A stretch of DNA of 10,850 nucleotides, taken from Rhodospirillales bacterium. GTDB lineage: Bacteria > Pseudomonadota > Alphaproteobacteria > Acetobacterales > Acetobacteraceae. The position numbers and the translations under genes are program-made. The stretch covers positions 1 through 10,850 of the forward strand of contig JAATGE010000172.1 of assembly GCA_015654825.1 (NCBI GenBank). Direction: 5' to 3'. Below, piece after piece: positions 1-6,985 of the stretch. The notes below the pieces were generated by a model that saw nothing but the letters and a program-made list of their open reading frames with translations, searched no databases and was not told the origin of the DNA. The stretch's first letter is position 1. Each line of letters starts with the position of its first letter.

Positions 1-1032
1 CTGTGGGACCAGGAGGACATGTACGGCGCAATCGCCGTATATACAGCGCTGAAGGCGGCCGATCCCGCCAACCCGAACCTGCATCTGGCGTTCGGCCCCT
101 GGCATCATGGCCAGGCGATCGACAATGGCAGTTCGCTCGGCCCGATCCAGTTCGACAGCGACACGTCGAAATGGTTTCGCTTTCACGTGCTGCTGCCCTT
201 CCTCGACCAATATCTGAAGGATGGCGCGCCGTCCGCCGACCTGGCGCCGGTCACTGCCTTCGAAACCGGAACGAACGAGTGGCGCCGCCTGCCTGCCTGG
301 CCCGCCGGTTGCGCCACGAATTGCTCGATCGAAAAGCAGCCGCTCTATCTGCAACCGGCAGACACAAGCCAATCTGCCGGCAAGCTCGGTTTCTCGGCCG
401 CCGCACCGGCATCGCCCGGCTATGCCACCTACGTCTCCGACCCGGCCAAGCCGATCCCCTTCGTATCGCGGCCGATCCATATGCTCGCCGACGACGAAGG
501 CACCCAATGGGTCGAATGGCTGGTCAGCGACCAGCGCAACCTCGCCACCCGGCCGGACGTGCTGACATTCGAAACCGACCGCCTCGCCACCCCGATAAAA
601 ATCGCCGGCGCGCCGGTCGCCAACCTGGTTGCCGCCACCACCGGCACCGATGGCGATTTCGTTGTCAAACTGATCGATGTCTATCCCGATGTAGTACCGC
701 AAACCCCGGCGCTCGGCGGCTATCAGCTGATGATTTCCGCCGACATCCTGCGCGGCCGCTACCGCAACAGCTTTTCCAGGCCGGAGCCGATTCCGGCCGG
801 CGAAAAACAGACCTACCGCTTCCCCCTGCCCACCGCGAACCACGAATTCCTGCCCGGCCACCGCATCATGGTGCAGGTGCAATCCACCTGGTTTCCCCTC
901 TATGACCGCAACCCGCAAACCTATGTAGCCAATATCTTCGATGCGAAAGCCGAAGACTACCAGCCGGCCACGATAAAACTGTTCGATACAGGTACGAACG
1001 CCAGTTTCGTCGAACTGCCCATCGCCAGGTAG
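1..1032 (+). CDS. CocE/NonD family hydrolase, 3' part (5' end outside window)
   Basis: This is the C-terminal 343 residues of a serine hydrolase of the CocE / glutaryl-7-ACA acylase / X-prolyl dipeptidyl aminopeptidase family. Members hydrolyse esters or amides with a Ser-Asp-His triad in an alpha/beta-hydrolase core. The frame is open from base 1, where it reads LWDQEDMYGA. In this family that segment usually carries the catalytic Asp (about residue 3 of the fragment). GPWHHG follows at about residues 32-37 and supplies the catalytic His. The nucleophile Ser lies upstream of the window. From about residue 120 onward the protein matches the C-terminal jelly-roll domain, including phrases such as GYQLMISADILRGRYRNSF and HRIMVQVQSTWFPLYDRNPQT. 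The stop is TAG at 1030-1032. A gap of 66 bases separates it from the next gene on the same strand. The substrate cannot be told from this part. The family call is firm; any specific name would be a guess. Confidence 0.9.
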   Translation: MWDQEDMYGAIAVYTALKAADPANPNLHLAFGPWHHGQAIDNGSSLGPIQFDSDTSKWFRFHVLLPFLDQYLKDGAPSADLAPVTAFETGTNEWRRLPAWPAGCATNCSIEKQPLYLQPADTSQSAGKLGFSAAAPASPGYATYVSDPAKPIPFVSRPIHMLADDEGTQWVEWLVSDQRNLATRPDVLTFETDRLATPIKIAGAPVANLVAATTGTDGDFVVKLIDVYPDVVPQTPALGGYQLMISADILRGRYRNSFSRPEPIPAGEKQTYRFPLPTANHEFLPGHRIMVQVQSTWFPLYDRNPQTYVANIFDAKAEDYQPATIKLFDTGTNASFVELPIAR

Positions 1033-1098
1033 ATCGCCGATCGCGCGGCACGACTTTTACACGGCGTCACACGAGCGCCACCTGACGCAGCGCGCCCG

Positions 1099-2274
1099 AT
1101 GTGCCATATCGGGGCGATGCCCGACGGATCGCCTGCCTTTACGCTGAGCCTGCACGCCTCCATCCACGAGATCGACGCGGCCGAATGGGACCTCTGCGCC
1201 GGGCCCGACAACCCCTTCGTCTCGCACGCTTTTCTGGCCTGTGTGGAGGATAGCGGCAGTGCCGACGCACGCACCGGCTGGCTGCCGCGCCACGCCGCCC
1301 TGCGCGACGAAGCCGGCACGCTGGTCGGCGCCGCGCCGATGTACGCCAAATCGCACAGCTACGGCGAATACGTGTTCGACCATGGCTGGGCGCGCGCCCT
1401 CGAACAGGCCGGCGGCAATTACTACCCGAAGCTGCAGGTGGCTGTGCCGTTCAGCCCGGTGCCGGGGCCGCGCCTGTTGCTCAATCCGCACGCCGGCGTG
1501 CAAACCGCGATGCTCGGCGACGCGCTGGTACAGGCCTGCCGTCAGATGCGGCTCAGCTCCGTGCACATCACTTTCTGCCAGGCCGCGGAATACCAGGCGC
1601 TCGGCGACGCCGGCTGGCTGCAGCGACTCGGCCTGCAATATCATTGGCACAACGAGAACTACGCGACCTTCGACGATTTTCTCGCCGCACTCAGCTCGCG
1701 CAAACGCAAGACAATCCGCCGGGAGCGCCGCGACGCGCAATCCGCCGGCCTCGATTTTGTTACGCTTCGTGGCGCTGAAATCACCGCTTCCGACTGGGCC
1801 GCATTCTTCCGGTTCTACGAATCGACCGTCGATCGCAAATGGGGCAGCGCCTACCTGACACCGCGCTTCTTCCCGCTGCTCGGCGAGCGCCTCGGCGATC
1901 GCGTCGTACTGATGCTGGCGCGCCAGGGAAGCGAGTGGGTCGCCGGCGCGCTGAACCTCGCGGGCACCGACACGCTATACGGGCGCAACTGGGGCTGCCT
2001 CCGCGACTTCCCTTTCCTGCACTTCGAACTCTGCTATTACCGCGCCATCGACTTCGCCATCGCCCACGGCCTCAAACGCGTCGAAGCGGGAGCCCAGGGC
2101 GAGCACAAAATCCAGCGCGGCTACCTGCCGGCGCCGACCTATTCGGCGCACTGGATTGCCCACACCGGCCTGCGCCGCGCCGTGACGCAGTTCCTCGACC
2201 AGGAACGCCCCGCGGTGCTCGCCGAAATCGAGGCGCTCGCGGCGCTTAGTCCGTTTCGGCAGGATGCAGACTAG
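1099..2274 (+). CDS. COG3146/DUF482 family GNAT-like N-acyltransferase
   Basis: This 391-residue protein belongs to the COG3146 predicted N-acyltransferase family (often labelled 'peptidogalycan biosynthesis/recognition' or GNAT family). The family is built from GNAT folds like FemAB, but its in vivo substrate is not established. Conserved blocks are visible: NPFVSHAFL (residues 38-46), a GEYVFDHGWA block near 89-98 followed by YYPKLQVAVPF (108-118), GPRLL (123-127), a basic SSRKRKTIRRER patch (199-210) and YGRNWGC (294-300). The C-terminal signature HFELCYYRAIDFAI followed by EAGAQGEHK and RGYLPAPTYSAHW spans about 308-352. There is no signal peptide or membrane segment, so it should be cytoplasmic. 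The start could be ATG 1099 or ATG 1117; neither has a convincing Shine-Dalgarno and both keep the whole domain. The stop is TAG at 2272-2274, and a copy of the hairpin repeat begins 10 bases later. The length fits the family and nothing looks broken. Confidence 0.9.
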   Translation: MCHIGAMPDGSPAFTLSLHASIHEIDAAEWDLCAGPDNPFVSHAFLACVEDSGSADARTGWLPRHAALRDEAGTLVGAAPMYAKSHSYGEYVFDHGWARALEQAGGNYYPKLQVAVPFSPVPGPRLLLNPHAGVQTAMLGDALVQACRQMRLSSVHITFCQAAEYQALGDAGWLQRLGLQYHWHNENYATFDDFLAALSSRKRKTIRRERRDAQSAGLDFVTLRGAEITASDWAAFFRFYESTVDRKWGSAYLTPRFFPLLGERLGDRVVLMLARQGSEWVAGALNLAGTDTLYGRNWGCLRDFPFLHFELCYYRAIDFAIAHGLKRVEAGAQGEHKIQRGYLPAPTYSAHWIAHTGLRRAVTQFLDQERPAVLAEIEALAALSPFRQDAD

Positions 2275-2284
2275 ACCTGGAAAG

Positions 2285-2356
2285 AAGGCCAGGGGCTCTG
2301 CCCCCTGGACCCCCGACGGCGTGCCGCCGCCTGCGTTAGCGCTGCGCGGCGGGAGT
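2285..2356 (+). repeat. 72-bp inverted repeat, left copy
   Basis: This segment matches the reverse complement of 2929-3000 at 71 of 72 positions; the single difference is in the hairpin loop (tct versus tcc). The outer end is an imperfect hairpin, ccagggg/ccccctgg, starting 10 bases after the stop of the upstream acyltransferase gene. The inner 45 bases are GC-rich and also locally self-complementary. It may act as a 3' end for the acyltransferase, but there is no T-tract after the hairpin, so intrinsic termination is not proved. Confidence 0.9.
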
Positions 2357-2375
2357 TCCCGCTACGACCGAACCT

Positions 2376-2678
2376 TCAGCGTGCCCAGTGGCCCTCGATC
2401 CACCGGTAGCGGCCGAGCGGGCCGACATGCCAATGGCCAGGCACCCAGTGGGCATAGCCGACGCGCCGCGCAATCCAGTGCCGCGGCACCCACACATAGC
2501 GCACGCCGTTCCAGTCCCAGCGCCCGGGCACCAGCACAAAGCCCGCGGCCGGGCCCGGCAACGGCGGCGGCGGGCCGACCTCCACCTGCGGCGCCGGCGG
2601 CGCAAACGCCGGCTGCGCGACAGCCGCGCCCGATACCAGTGTGAGCCCCGCAAACAGGGCAATATGCCAAAGCCTCAT
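2376..2678 (-). CDS. Secreted YXWGXW/WXXGXW-repeat protein
   Basis: This small 100-residue protein has a clear signal peptide: basic N-terminus, hydrophobic segment at about residues 5-20, and AVAQ as likely cleavage site after A21. A Pro-rich linker follows (about 26-44, with a run of prolines). The C-terminal half then repeats a Trp/Gly/His motif: VPGRW, WVPRHW, WVPGHW and WIEGHW. That is the pattern of the YXWGXW (WXXGXW) repeat proteins, small exported proteins common in proteobacteria with no defined function. It has no Cys at the cleavage site, so it is a periplasmic or secreted protein and not a lipoprotein. The ATG at 2676-2678 has an ideal Shine-Dalgarno, AGGAGG, six bases upstream. 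The stop (TGA) lies 20 bases from the left 72-bp repeat. The gene is alone on its strand between the two repeat copies. Confidence 0.8.
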   Translation of the reverse strand: MRLWHIALFAGLTLVSGAAVAQPAFAPPAPQVEVGPPPPLPGPAAGFVLVPGRWDWNGVRYVWVPRHWIARRVGYAHWVPGHWHVGPLGRYRWIEGHWAR

Positions 2679-2684
2679 TACAAA

Positions 2685-2690
2685 TCCTCC
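2685..2690 (-). promoter_or_regulatory. Ribosome binding site of the YXWGXW-repeat gene
   Basis: A perfect AGGAGG on the minus strand, six bases before the ATG. It is the strongest Shine-Dalgarno in the window; it fixes the start and argues that this small gene is really translated. Confidence 0.8.
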
Positions 2691-2829
2691 TGCACGGGCA
2701 ACCGCCCTGACCTACCTATCCATATCAACCCGCGCCGCGTCGCAACGCGGCCGTCGCATGAAGAATGCGCAAGGGCTACGCAATCGTTCGCAACGGTATC
2801 CGGTCCGTCGCGGTTCGATACGAATAGCT

Positions 2830-2886
2830 AAGGCCAGGGCTCTGCCCTGGACCCGCTGGTGCCAGTAGGCCCCAGACCCCATTTTA
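2830..2886 (+). repeat. Dispersed double-hairpin repeat, short variant
   Basis: This starts with the same core as the 72-bp repeat (aaggccagggctctgccctgg). Hairpin 1 is at 2834-2850: a perfect 7-bp stem, ccagggc/gccctgg, with loop tct. Hairpin 2 is at 2856-2875: ctggtgcc/ggccccag with one mismatch and loop agta. A T-rich stretch, ccccattttatttg, follows. Two hairpins then T-rich sequence looks like an intrinsic terminator on the plus strand, yet no plus-strand gene ends nearby. It is more likely a resident copy of a dispersed repeat family. The rest of 2679-2928 shows no coding sequence; it should contain the promoter and leader of the small minus-strand gene, but I cannot pick out convincing -35/-10 boxes. 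Confidence 0.65.
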
Positions 2887-2928
2887 TTTGTTCCGAGTTA
2901 GGCATCGGCTGCGCGCCAGCCGCCTGAG

Positions 2929-3000
2929 ACTCCCGCCGCGCAGCGCTAACGCAGGCGGCGGCACGCCGTCGGGGGTCCAGGGGGCGGAGCCCCTGGCCTT
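2929..3000 (-). repeat. 72-bp inverted repeat, right copy
   Basis: Reverse-complement partner of 2285-2356 (71 of 72 identical). It begins one base after the ilvD stop codon, so in the ilvD transcript the hairpin ccaggggc...gccccctgg follows directly on the coding sequence and probably forms its 3' end. The two copies face each other with the ggcc-end outward and enclose 572 bases containing the YXWGXW gene. Confidence 0.9.
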
Positions 3001-3001
3001 A

Positions 3002-4726
3002 CTAAATATCCGCGTAGCAATGTGTCTCCGCGGCCCCCCCGGGATGCGTCACCGCGCCCAACCGCGCCGGCCCCACCACCTGCGCGAACTTCCAGATCGC
3101 GCCGCTCTGGTAATCGGTCCGCCGCGGCGCCCATTCCGCGCGCCGTGCCGTCAGCTCGGCATCGCTGATCGCAACCTCGATCGTACCGGCGCCGGCGTCG
3201 ATCACAATCCGGTCGCCATCCCGCAGCAGCGCGATCGGCCCGCCGACCGCCGCTTCCGGCCCGACATGGCCGACGCAAAAACCGCGAGTCGCACCCGAAA
3301 AACGCCCATCGGTAATCAGCGCCACCTGCTCGCCCATCCCCTGGCCGTAGATCGCCGCGGTGGTGGAGAGCATTTCGCGCATCCCCGGCCCGCCCTTCGG
3401 CCCCTCGTAGCGGATCACGATCACGTCGCCGCTCTTGTAGGCACGCGCCTGTACCGCGGCGAACGCCGCTTCCTCGCTGTCGAAGCACAGCGCCGTGCCC
3501 TCGAAGCGGAGATGATGCATGCCGGCCACTTTCACGATCGCCCCATCCGGCGCCAGGTTGCCGCGCAGCCCAACGACGCCGCCGGTCGGCGACAGAGGGT
3601 GGCTGACCGGCACCACCACGTCCTGGTCATCGGGGAACGTAACGTCCGCCAAATTCTCCGCCATGGTACGGCCCGTCACGGTCATGCAGTCGCCATGCAG
3701 CATGCCGCCATCCAGCAGCGCCTTCAGGATCACCGGCACGCCGCCGACGCGATGCACATCCAGCGCCACATAGCGGCCGCCGGGTTTCAGATCGGCGATG
3801 TACGGCGTGCGCCGCATGATCGCCGCGACCTCTTCCATGGAGAACTCGATGCCCACCTCGTGCGCCATGGCGGGCAGATGCAGCGCCGCATTGGTCGATC
3901 CGCCGGTGGCACCCACGACGATGGCGGCATTTTCCAGCGCGCGCCGCGTCACGATGTCGCGTGGCCGCAACTGCCGCTCCACCAGCGCCATCACCGCGCG
4001 GCCGCTTTCCGTCGCAAAACGGTCGCGCTCCTCATACGGCGCCGGCGACCCGGCCGATCCGGGCAACGCGAGCCCTATTGCCTCGCTGACCATGGCCATC
4101 GTGTTGGCAGTGAACTGCCCGCCACAGGCCCCCGCGCTCGGGCAGGCCACGCATTCGAGCTCATGCAGGTCGGCGTCCGACATGTTTCCGGCGGCGTGCT
4201 GGCCCACCGCTTCGAACACATCCAGCACGGTCACGTCGCGGCCGTGAAAACGCCCCGGCAGGATCGAGCCGCCATACATGAACACGCTCGGCACGTTCAG
4301 CCGCAGCATGGCCATCATCATGCCCGGCAGGCTTTTGTCGCAGCCGGCCACGCCCACCAGCGCATCATAGCAATGGCCGCGCATTGTCAGTTCCACCGAG
4401 TCGGCAATCACGTCGCGGCTGACCAGGCTGGATTTCATGCCCTGGTGGCCCATGGCGATGCCGTCGGTAACAGTAATAGTCGTGAACTCGCGCGGTGTGC
4501 CCCCCGCCTCCGCGACGCCAGCCTTCACGCTCTGCGCCTGCCGGCTCAGCGCGATATTGCAGGGCGCAGCCTCGTTCCAGCACGTTGCCACCCCCACGAA
4601 CGGCTGCGCGATCTGCGCTTCGGTAAGCCCCATGGCATGATAATAGCTGCGATGCGGCGCCCGCCCCGGCCCCACCGTGACGTGGCGCGATGGCAGATGT
4701 GTCTTGTCCCAGACGCGGTCGGTCAT
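3002..4726 (-). CDS. ilvD: Dihydroxy-acid dehydratase
   Basis: IlvD dehydrates 2,3-dihydroxy-isovalerate and 2,3-dihydroxy-3-methylvalerate to the 2-keto acids, the third common step of valine and isoleucine synthesis, and also feeds leucine and pantothenate. The 574-residue sequence is full length for the shorter IlvD type. Visible residues: cluster Cys C49 (ATCWNE), C129 (AGCDKSLPG) and C201 (PSAGACGG), the set typical of the [2Fe-2S] form. Also seen are D88 in [13 protein letters not shown] and K131, the likely carbamylated metal-ligand Lys. S477 in [10 protein letters not shown] is the proposed catalytic base. [15 protein letters not shown] lies near 272-286. The ATG at 4724-4726 has only a weak GAAAG upstream. 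The N-terminal [29 protein letters not shown] is normal for the family. A hairpin repeat follows the stop by one base. It lies 93 bases downstream of the GGT-like gene on the same strand, so the two might share a transcript, though their functions are unrelated. Confidence 0.97.
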   Translation of the reverse strand: MTDRVWDKTHLPSRHVTVGPGRAPHRSYYHAMGLTEAQIAQPFVGVATCWNEAAPCNIALSRQAQSVKAGVAEAGGTPREFTTITVTDGIAMGHQGMKSSLVSRDVIADSVELTMRGHCYDALVGVAGCDKSLPGMMMAMLRLNVPSVFMYGGSILPGRFHGRDVTVLDVFEAVGQHAAGNMSDADLHELECVACPSAGACGGQFTANTMAMVSEAIGLALPGSAGSPAPYEERDRFATESGRAVMALVERQLRPRDIVTRRALENAAIVVGATGGSTNAALHLPAMAHEVGIEFSMEEVAAIMRRTPYIADLKPGGRYVALDVHRVGGVPVILKALLDGGMLHGDCMTVTGRTMAENLADVTFPDDQDVVVPVSHPLSPTGGVVGLRGNLAPDGAIVKVAGMHHLRFEGTALCFDSEEAAFAAVQARAYKSGDVIVIRYEGPKGGPGMREMLSTTAAIYGQGMGEQVALITDGRFSGATRGFCVGHVGPEAAVGGPIALLRDGDRIVIDAGAGTIEVAISDAELTARRAEWAPRRTDYQSGAIWKFAQVVGPARLGAVTHPGGAAETHCYADI

Positions 4727-4819
4727 ATGCGGAAACTTTCGGCGATTGGTGCTGCGCGAAAATTACAATCCAACCCCCGCGCGGCCAATCCCGCGCCAAG
4801 CACATCAGCCGCGCGCCAA

Positions 4820-6241
4820 CTAATTTCCGCTCGCGGCAAGTCCCGCCATGCGGGGATCGGCTGTGAAGCGGCAGGCGGAGGGCTCGCCCGGCGCGTAACC
4901 GGGACAGGAAATTATGTTGGCGCGGCCGGGGTCGGGGACCGGGGCCGCCCCACCGCCCAGCGCTTGCGCCATCGCAAACGCCGCAGCCAGGCCGGCGGCA
5001 TTTTGGCCGCTGCCACCGGCAGCGGCCCGAAAAGCGTGGCGATTGGCATTCCATGCCAGCGACGCCGCGAGTAGCGGCGCCGGCTTCGCAGCGGGCGAGG
5101 CTGCCAGAAGAATGCCGGTGCCCGGGGCAATTCGGCCGGTGCCAAACAGATTGTTGTTGGTCAGCGCGCACGCCACCGCACCGCCCTTGCCGTCCATGAC
5201 CGCAAAATTCGTCGAAGCCGGCAGCAACGGCAGCGCCGCCACCGCGCCGGACGCCGCCAGGATCGCATCCGCGGACCCGCCCTGGGCGCGGAACCGCGCC
5301 GCGGCCGCTTCCGACGCCTCGCCGGCGGCCTGGATCGCCGACGGATCATGCCGCAGAACCCGAAACGCCGCCGCCGCCGCCAGGCCGCCATCCGCCGGCA
5401 GCGGCAGGAACGTCACCTGATCGTTGCCCGCTTCCTCGATGATCGGAGCCACCAGCGCCGGGCGGGACAGCCGCAGATCGTCGACGGATACCGGGCCGCC
5501 GGCCGCGGCCATGGCGTCCACGAGCTTATGCGCCAGCAATCCCTGATACATGTCGCCGGCACCCACACTGGCGATTTGCGCCAGCGTGCCGGCCAGATCG
5601 GTTTGCAGCAGCGTACCGCCTTCAGTCAGCGGCGTGCCGTTCGGCGCGAACACCGCCTGCGCCGTCGGATCGGCCGTCAGCGGCCCGGCGACCGGCGCCA
5701 GATCCAGCGCCAGCGCCCGCGAAACCGGAATGCCGAACCGGGCCGCCTGCTCCGCCGGCGCCATCAGCGCCGAGAAATTGCGCGTGCCGTAATGGGCGCT
5801 CAGCAGATAAAGGCCGCGCACCAGCATCGGCACCGCCGCCGGCCGGTCGCCGCCCCCGGCGGCCGGCGCCCCGGCCATGAACATGACCGCCTGTGGCACG
5901 CCCTTGTCGGGGCTGTCGGTGTCGGGCTGGTAGGCAATGCAGGCGCCACCACCGCCGAGCGACGCCCGCGACGGCAGAGTAACGGCCAGCATGAAGCCGA
6001 GCGCCACCGCCGCATCGGCCGCGTTGCCACCGGTTGCCAGAACCTGCCGCGCCGCCAGTGCCGCGCGCGGCTCGTCCGCCACCGCGCCGCCTATAAAGCC
6101 GCTGAGAACCTTCGGCCCTTCCGGCTCGCCGCCGAGGATGGTGCGCTTGACCGCGCCGACCGTGCCGCAACCGGAAAGCGCCGCAGCCAGGCTGCCAGCC
6201 AGCAGCGCGCACCGCCTGGCTTGTGAAACCGCAAAGAACAC
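4820..6241 (-). CDS. Divergent gamma-glutamyltranspeptidase-family lipoprotein
   Basis: The start is taken as GTG 6239-6241, because AGGAGAG sits nine bases upstream and it places a lipoprotein signal at the N-terminus: an RR n-region, ALLAGSLAAAL, then lipobox LSGC with the lipidated Cys at residue 25. The 473-residue protein has the GGT (Ntn-hydrolase) fold order: GGNAADAAVALGFML (about 71-85), LGGGG (95-99), an AVPMLVRGLYLLSAHYG block, and STNFAVMD (343-350). ALTNNNLFGTGRIAPGTGILL follows, then GGSG (409-412). Aligned by eye to E. coli GGT, the nucleophile Thr391 is Ser343, and Thr409 and Asn411 are kept as T361 and N363. The glutamyl-binding Arg114 appears replaced by Met (FMAGAP instead of FREMAP). 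The Asp433 and Ser462/Ser463 positions look replaced by small or aliphatic residues. It may self-process but probably does not bind gamma-glutamyl groups as classic GGT does. It is likely membrane-anchored in the periplasm. A longer reading from ATG 6397 is possible but lacks a signal and an SD. Confidence 0.85.
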   Translation of the reverse strand: MFFAVSQARRCALLAGSLAAALSGCGTVGAVKRTILGGEPEGPKVLSGFIGGAVADEPRAALAARQVLATGGNAADAAVALGFMLAVTLPSRASLGGGGACIAYQPDTDSPDKGVPQAVMFMAGAPAAGGGDRPAAVPMLVRGLYLLSAHYGTRNFSALMAPAEQAARFGIPVSRALALDLAPVAGPLTADPTAQAVFAPNGTPLTEGGTLLQTDLAGTLAQIASVGAGDMYQGLLAHKLVDAMAAAGGPVSVDDLRLSRPALVAPIIEEAGNDQVTFLPLPADGGLAAAAAFRVLRHDPSAIQAAGEASEAAAARFRAQGGSADAILAASGAVAALPLLPASTNFAVMDGKGGAVACALTNNNLFGTGRIAPGTGILLAASPAAKPAPLLAASLAWNANRHAFRAAAGGSGQNAAGLAAAFAMAQALGGGAAPVPDPGRANIISCPGYAPGEPSACRFTADPRMAGLAASGN

Positions 6242-6250
6242 CGGCTGATA

Positions 6251-6257
6251 CTCTCCT
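6251..6257 (-). promoter_or_regulatory. Ribosome binding site deciding the GGT-like start
   Basis: AGGAGAG on the minus strand, nine bases before GTG 6241. It supports the GTG start and the lipoprotein signal over the upstream in-frame ATG at 6397, which would add 52 residues of non-family sequence rich in Gly, Pro and Ala. Confidence 0.7.
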
Positions 6258-6389
6258 ACGCGCACGCGCCAAGCCGCCTCGCTTAGCCATACTTGCCCGG
6301 GTTGGCCAGGGGCGCCGCGGCCGGCGGCAGGGCAATCGCATTTGAAAACCCCAGCGCCCGCTCCAACCGACGTCGGCGAACAAGGAACA

Positions 6390-6477
6390 ATTAACAAAAG
6401 TTTTTGCTTCTTTTTTCAAAAAGAAGTACTTTTTTCTGTTCTTTTTTGAAAAAAAGAACCAAAAAACTTCTGTTAAT
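6390..6477. repeat. AT-rich nested inverted repeat (cloverleaf-like)
   Basis: An 88-base AT-rich island in GC-rich DNA. The outer arms 6390-6406 (attaacaaaagtttttg) and 6460-6477 (caaaaaacttctgttaat) pair almost fully. Inside them are two separate hairpins: 6407-6426 (cttcttttt/aaaaagaag) and 6438-6459 (gttctttttt with its A-rich partner). The two half-elements are themselves near inverted copies of each other, so the whole can fold as a three-way junction on either strand. It lies between two divergent genes and codes for nothing visible. I recall similar AT-rich repeats in Acetobacteraceae but could not check. The remaining bases of 6242-6640, other than this element, the RBS and the hairpin at 6575, show no gene. 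Confidence 0.85.
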
Positions 6478-6574
6478 ATGGATTTCGTTTCGGGTCGAAG
6501 CGTCCGGCTCGAATGTCATGCCAAGAGAATTCCAAATGCGATTCCCCTCCGGCCGGCGGCGATCGTTTGCCACC

Positions 6575-6629
6575 GTGCATCGATGGGAGTAGGCGCCCGG
6601 GCCGGCTGGTGCCGGCACCTTCGATGCAC
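6575..6629 (+). promoter_or_regulatory. Leader hairpin before the nucleotidyltransferase gene
   Basis: Perfect 9-bp outer arms gtgcatcga (6575-6583) and tcgatgcac (6621-6629) enclose a perfect inner hairpin gccggc-tggt-gccggc (6601-6616). The structure ends 11 bases before ATG 6641 and would lie in the 5' leader, where it could limit access to the start codon. It could instead be an operator for a dimeric repressor. Which, if either, cannot be told from sequence alone. Confidence 0.5.
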
Positions 6630-6640
6630 GAGTATATGTC

Positions 6641-6985
6641 ATGAATGCCCAACCGCCGCGCTGGATCCACCGTCTGGAGAATTATGAGCGTGCCTGCGCG
6701 GGGCTCGGCACCGCCGTCGACGTGTTCGGCTCACGCGCCACAGGCCGCGCGCGCCCCAACTCGGACATCGACCTGGTGCTGTACGGGCCGGTACCGGAGG
6801 CAATGCTCGCCCGTCTTCATCAGCGCTTCGAGGACAGCCTGCTGCCCGTGAGCGTCGATCTGCTGATCTATGAACGCATCGCCGATCCCGCGCTGAAAGC
6901 GGAAATCGACCGTTTTGCCCGCATGCTGTTCGAACCCGCGCCGCCCGGCCCGCAACCGACGCACGCCGCGCCGAACGAAACCTGA
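6641..6985 (+). CDS. Minimal nucleotidyltransferase (MNT, HI0073-like) with HEPN-like N-terminus
   Basis: This 114-residue protein has the nucleotidyltransferase-fold signature FGSRATGRARPNSDIDLVLYG. The G30-S31 pair starts the motif, D42 and D44 bind metal, and the third acidic residue D73 lies in PVSVDLLIYE. The tail IADPALKAEIDRFARMLFE is like that of small MNT proteins, which normally pair with a HEPN protein and transfer nucleotides, typically AMP, to it as an antitoxin. No separate HEPN gene is seen. However, residues 6-22 (PRWIHRLENYERACAGL) resemble the beginning of HI0074-type HEPN proteins instead of an MNT N-terminus, suggesting a deletion fusion. There is no clear Shine-Dalgarno. 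The stop TGA overlaps the RBS of the downstream sulfotransferase (gap 8 bases), so the two are probably co-translated. The fold call is firm; the partner and function are uncertain. Confidence 0.85.
   Translation: MNAQPPRWIHRLENYERACAGLGTAVDVFGSRATGRARPNSDIDLVLYGPVPEAMLARLHQRFEDSLLPVSVDLLIYERIADPALKAEIDRFARMLFEPAPPGPQPTHAAPNET

Noticed and set aside
3..905. Alternative 300-codon frame at the window start
   Set aside because: It overlaps the CocE-like hydrolase frame, which has the GPWHHG motif and a coherent C-terminal domain; the other frame is Arg/Pro-rich noise.
2830..2886. CRISPR or tandem-repeat array from the recurring hairpins
   Set aside because: The copies are irregularly spaced, differ in length and orientation, and have no unique spacers between regular repeats.
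2285..3000. Insertion sequence flanked by the 72-bp inverted repeats
   Set aside because: The only gene inside is a secreted repeat protein and there is no transposase or remnant of one; at most it is a non-autonomous element.
2888..5074. A 728-codon open frame on the plus strand
   Set aside because: It lies antisense to ilvD and the end of the GGT-like gene; its Arg/His/Pro-rich translation is the usual shadow of GC-rich coding, while the minus-strand proteins have clear family motifs.
5348..6226. A 292-codon plus-strand frame
   Set aside because: It is a shadow of the GGT-like gene, which has Ntn-hydrolase motifs and a lipoprotein signal.
6242..6397. N-terminal extension of the GGT-like protein to ATG 6397
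   Set aside because: It would bury the lipobox inside the protein, has no family similarity and no ribosome site; GTG 6241 has AGGAGAG nine bases upstream.
6446..6479. Possible promoter ttgaaa...taatat inside the AT-rich element
   Set aside because: The spacing between the two boxes is about 22 bases, too long for a normal sigma-70 promoter, and any AT-rich repeat yields such matches by chance.
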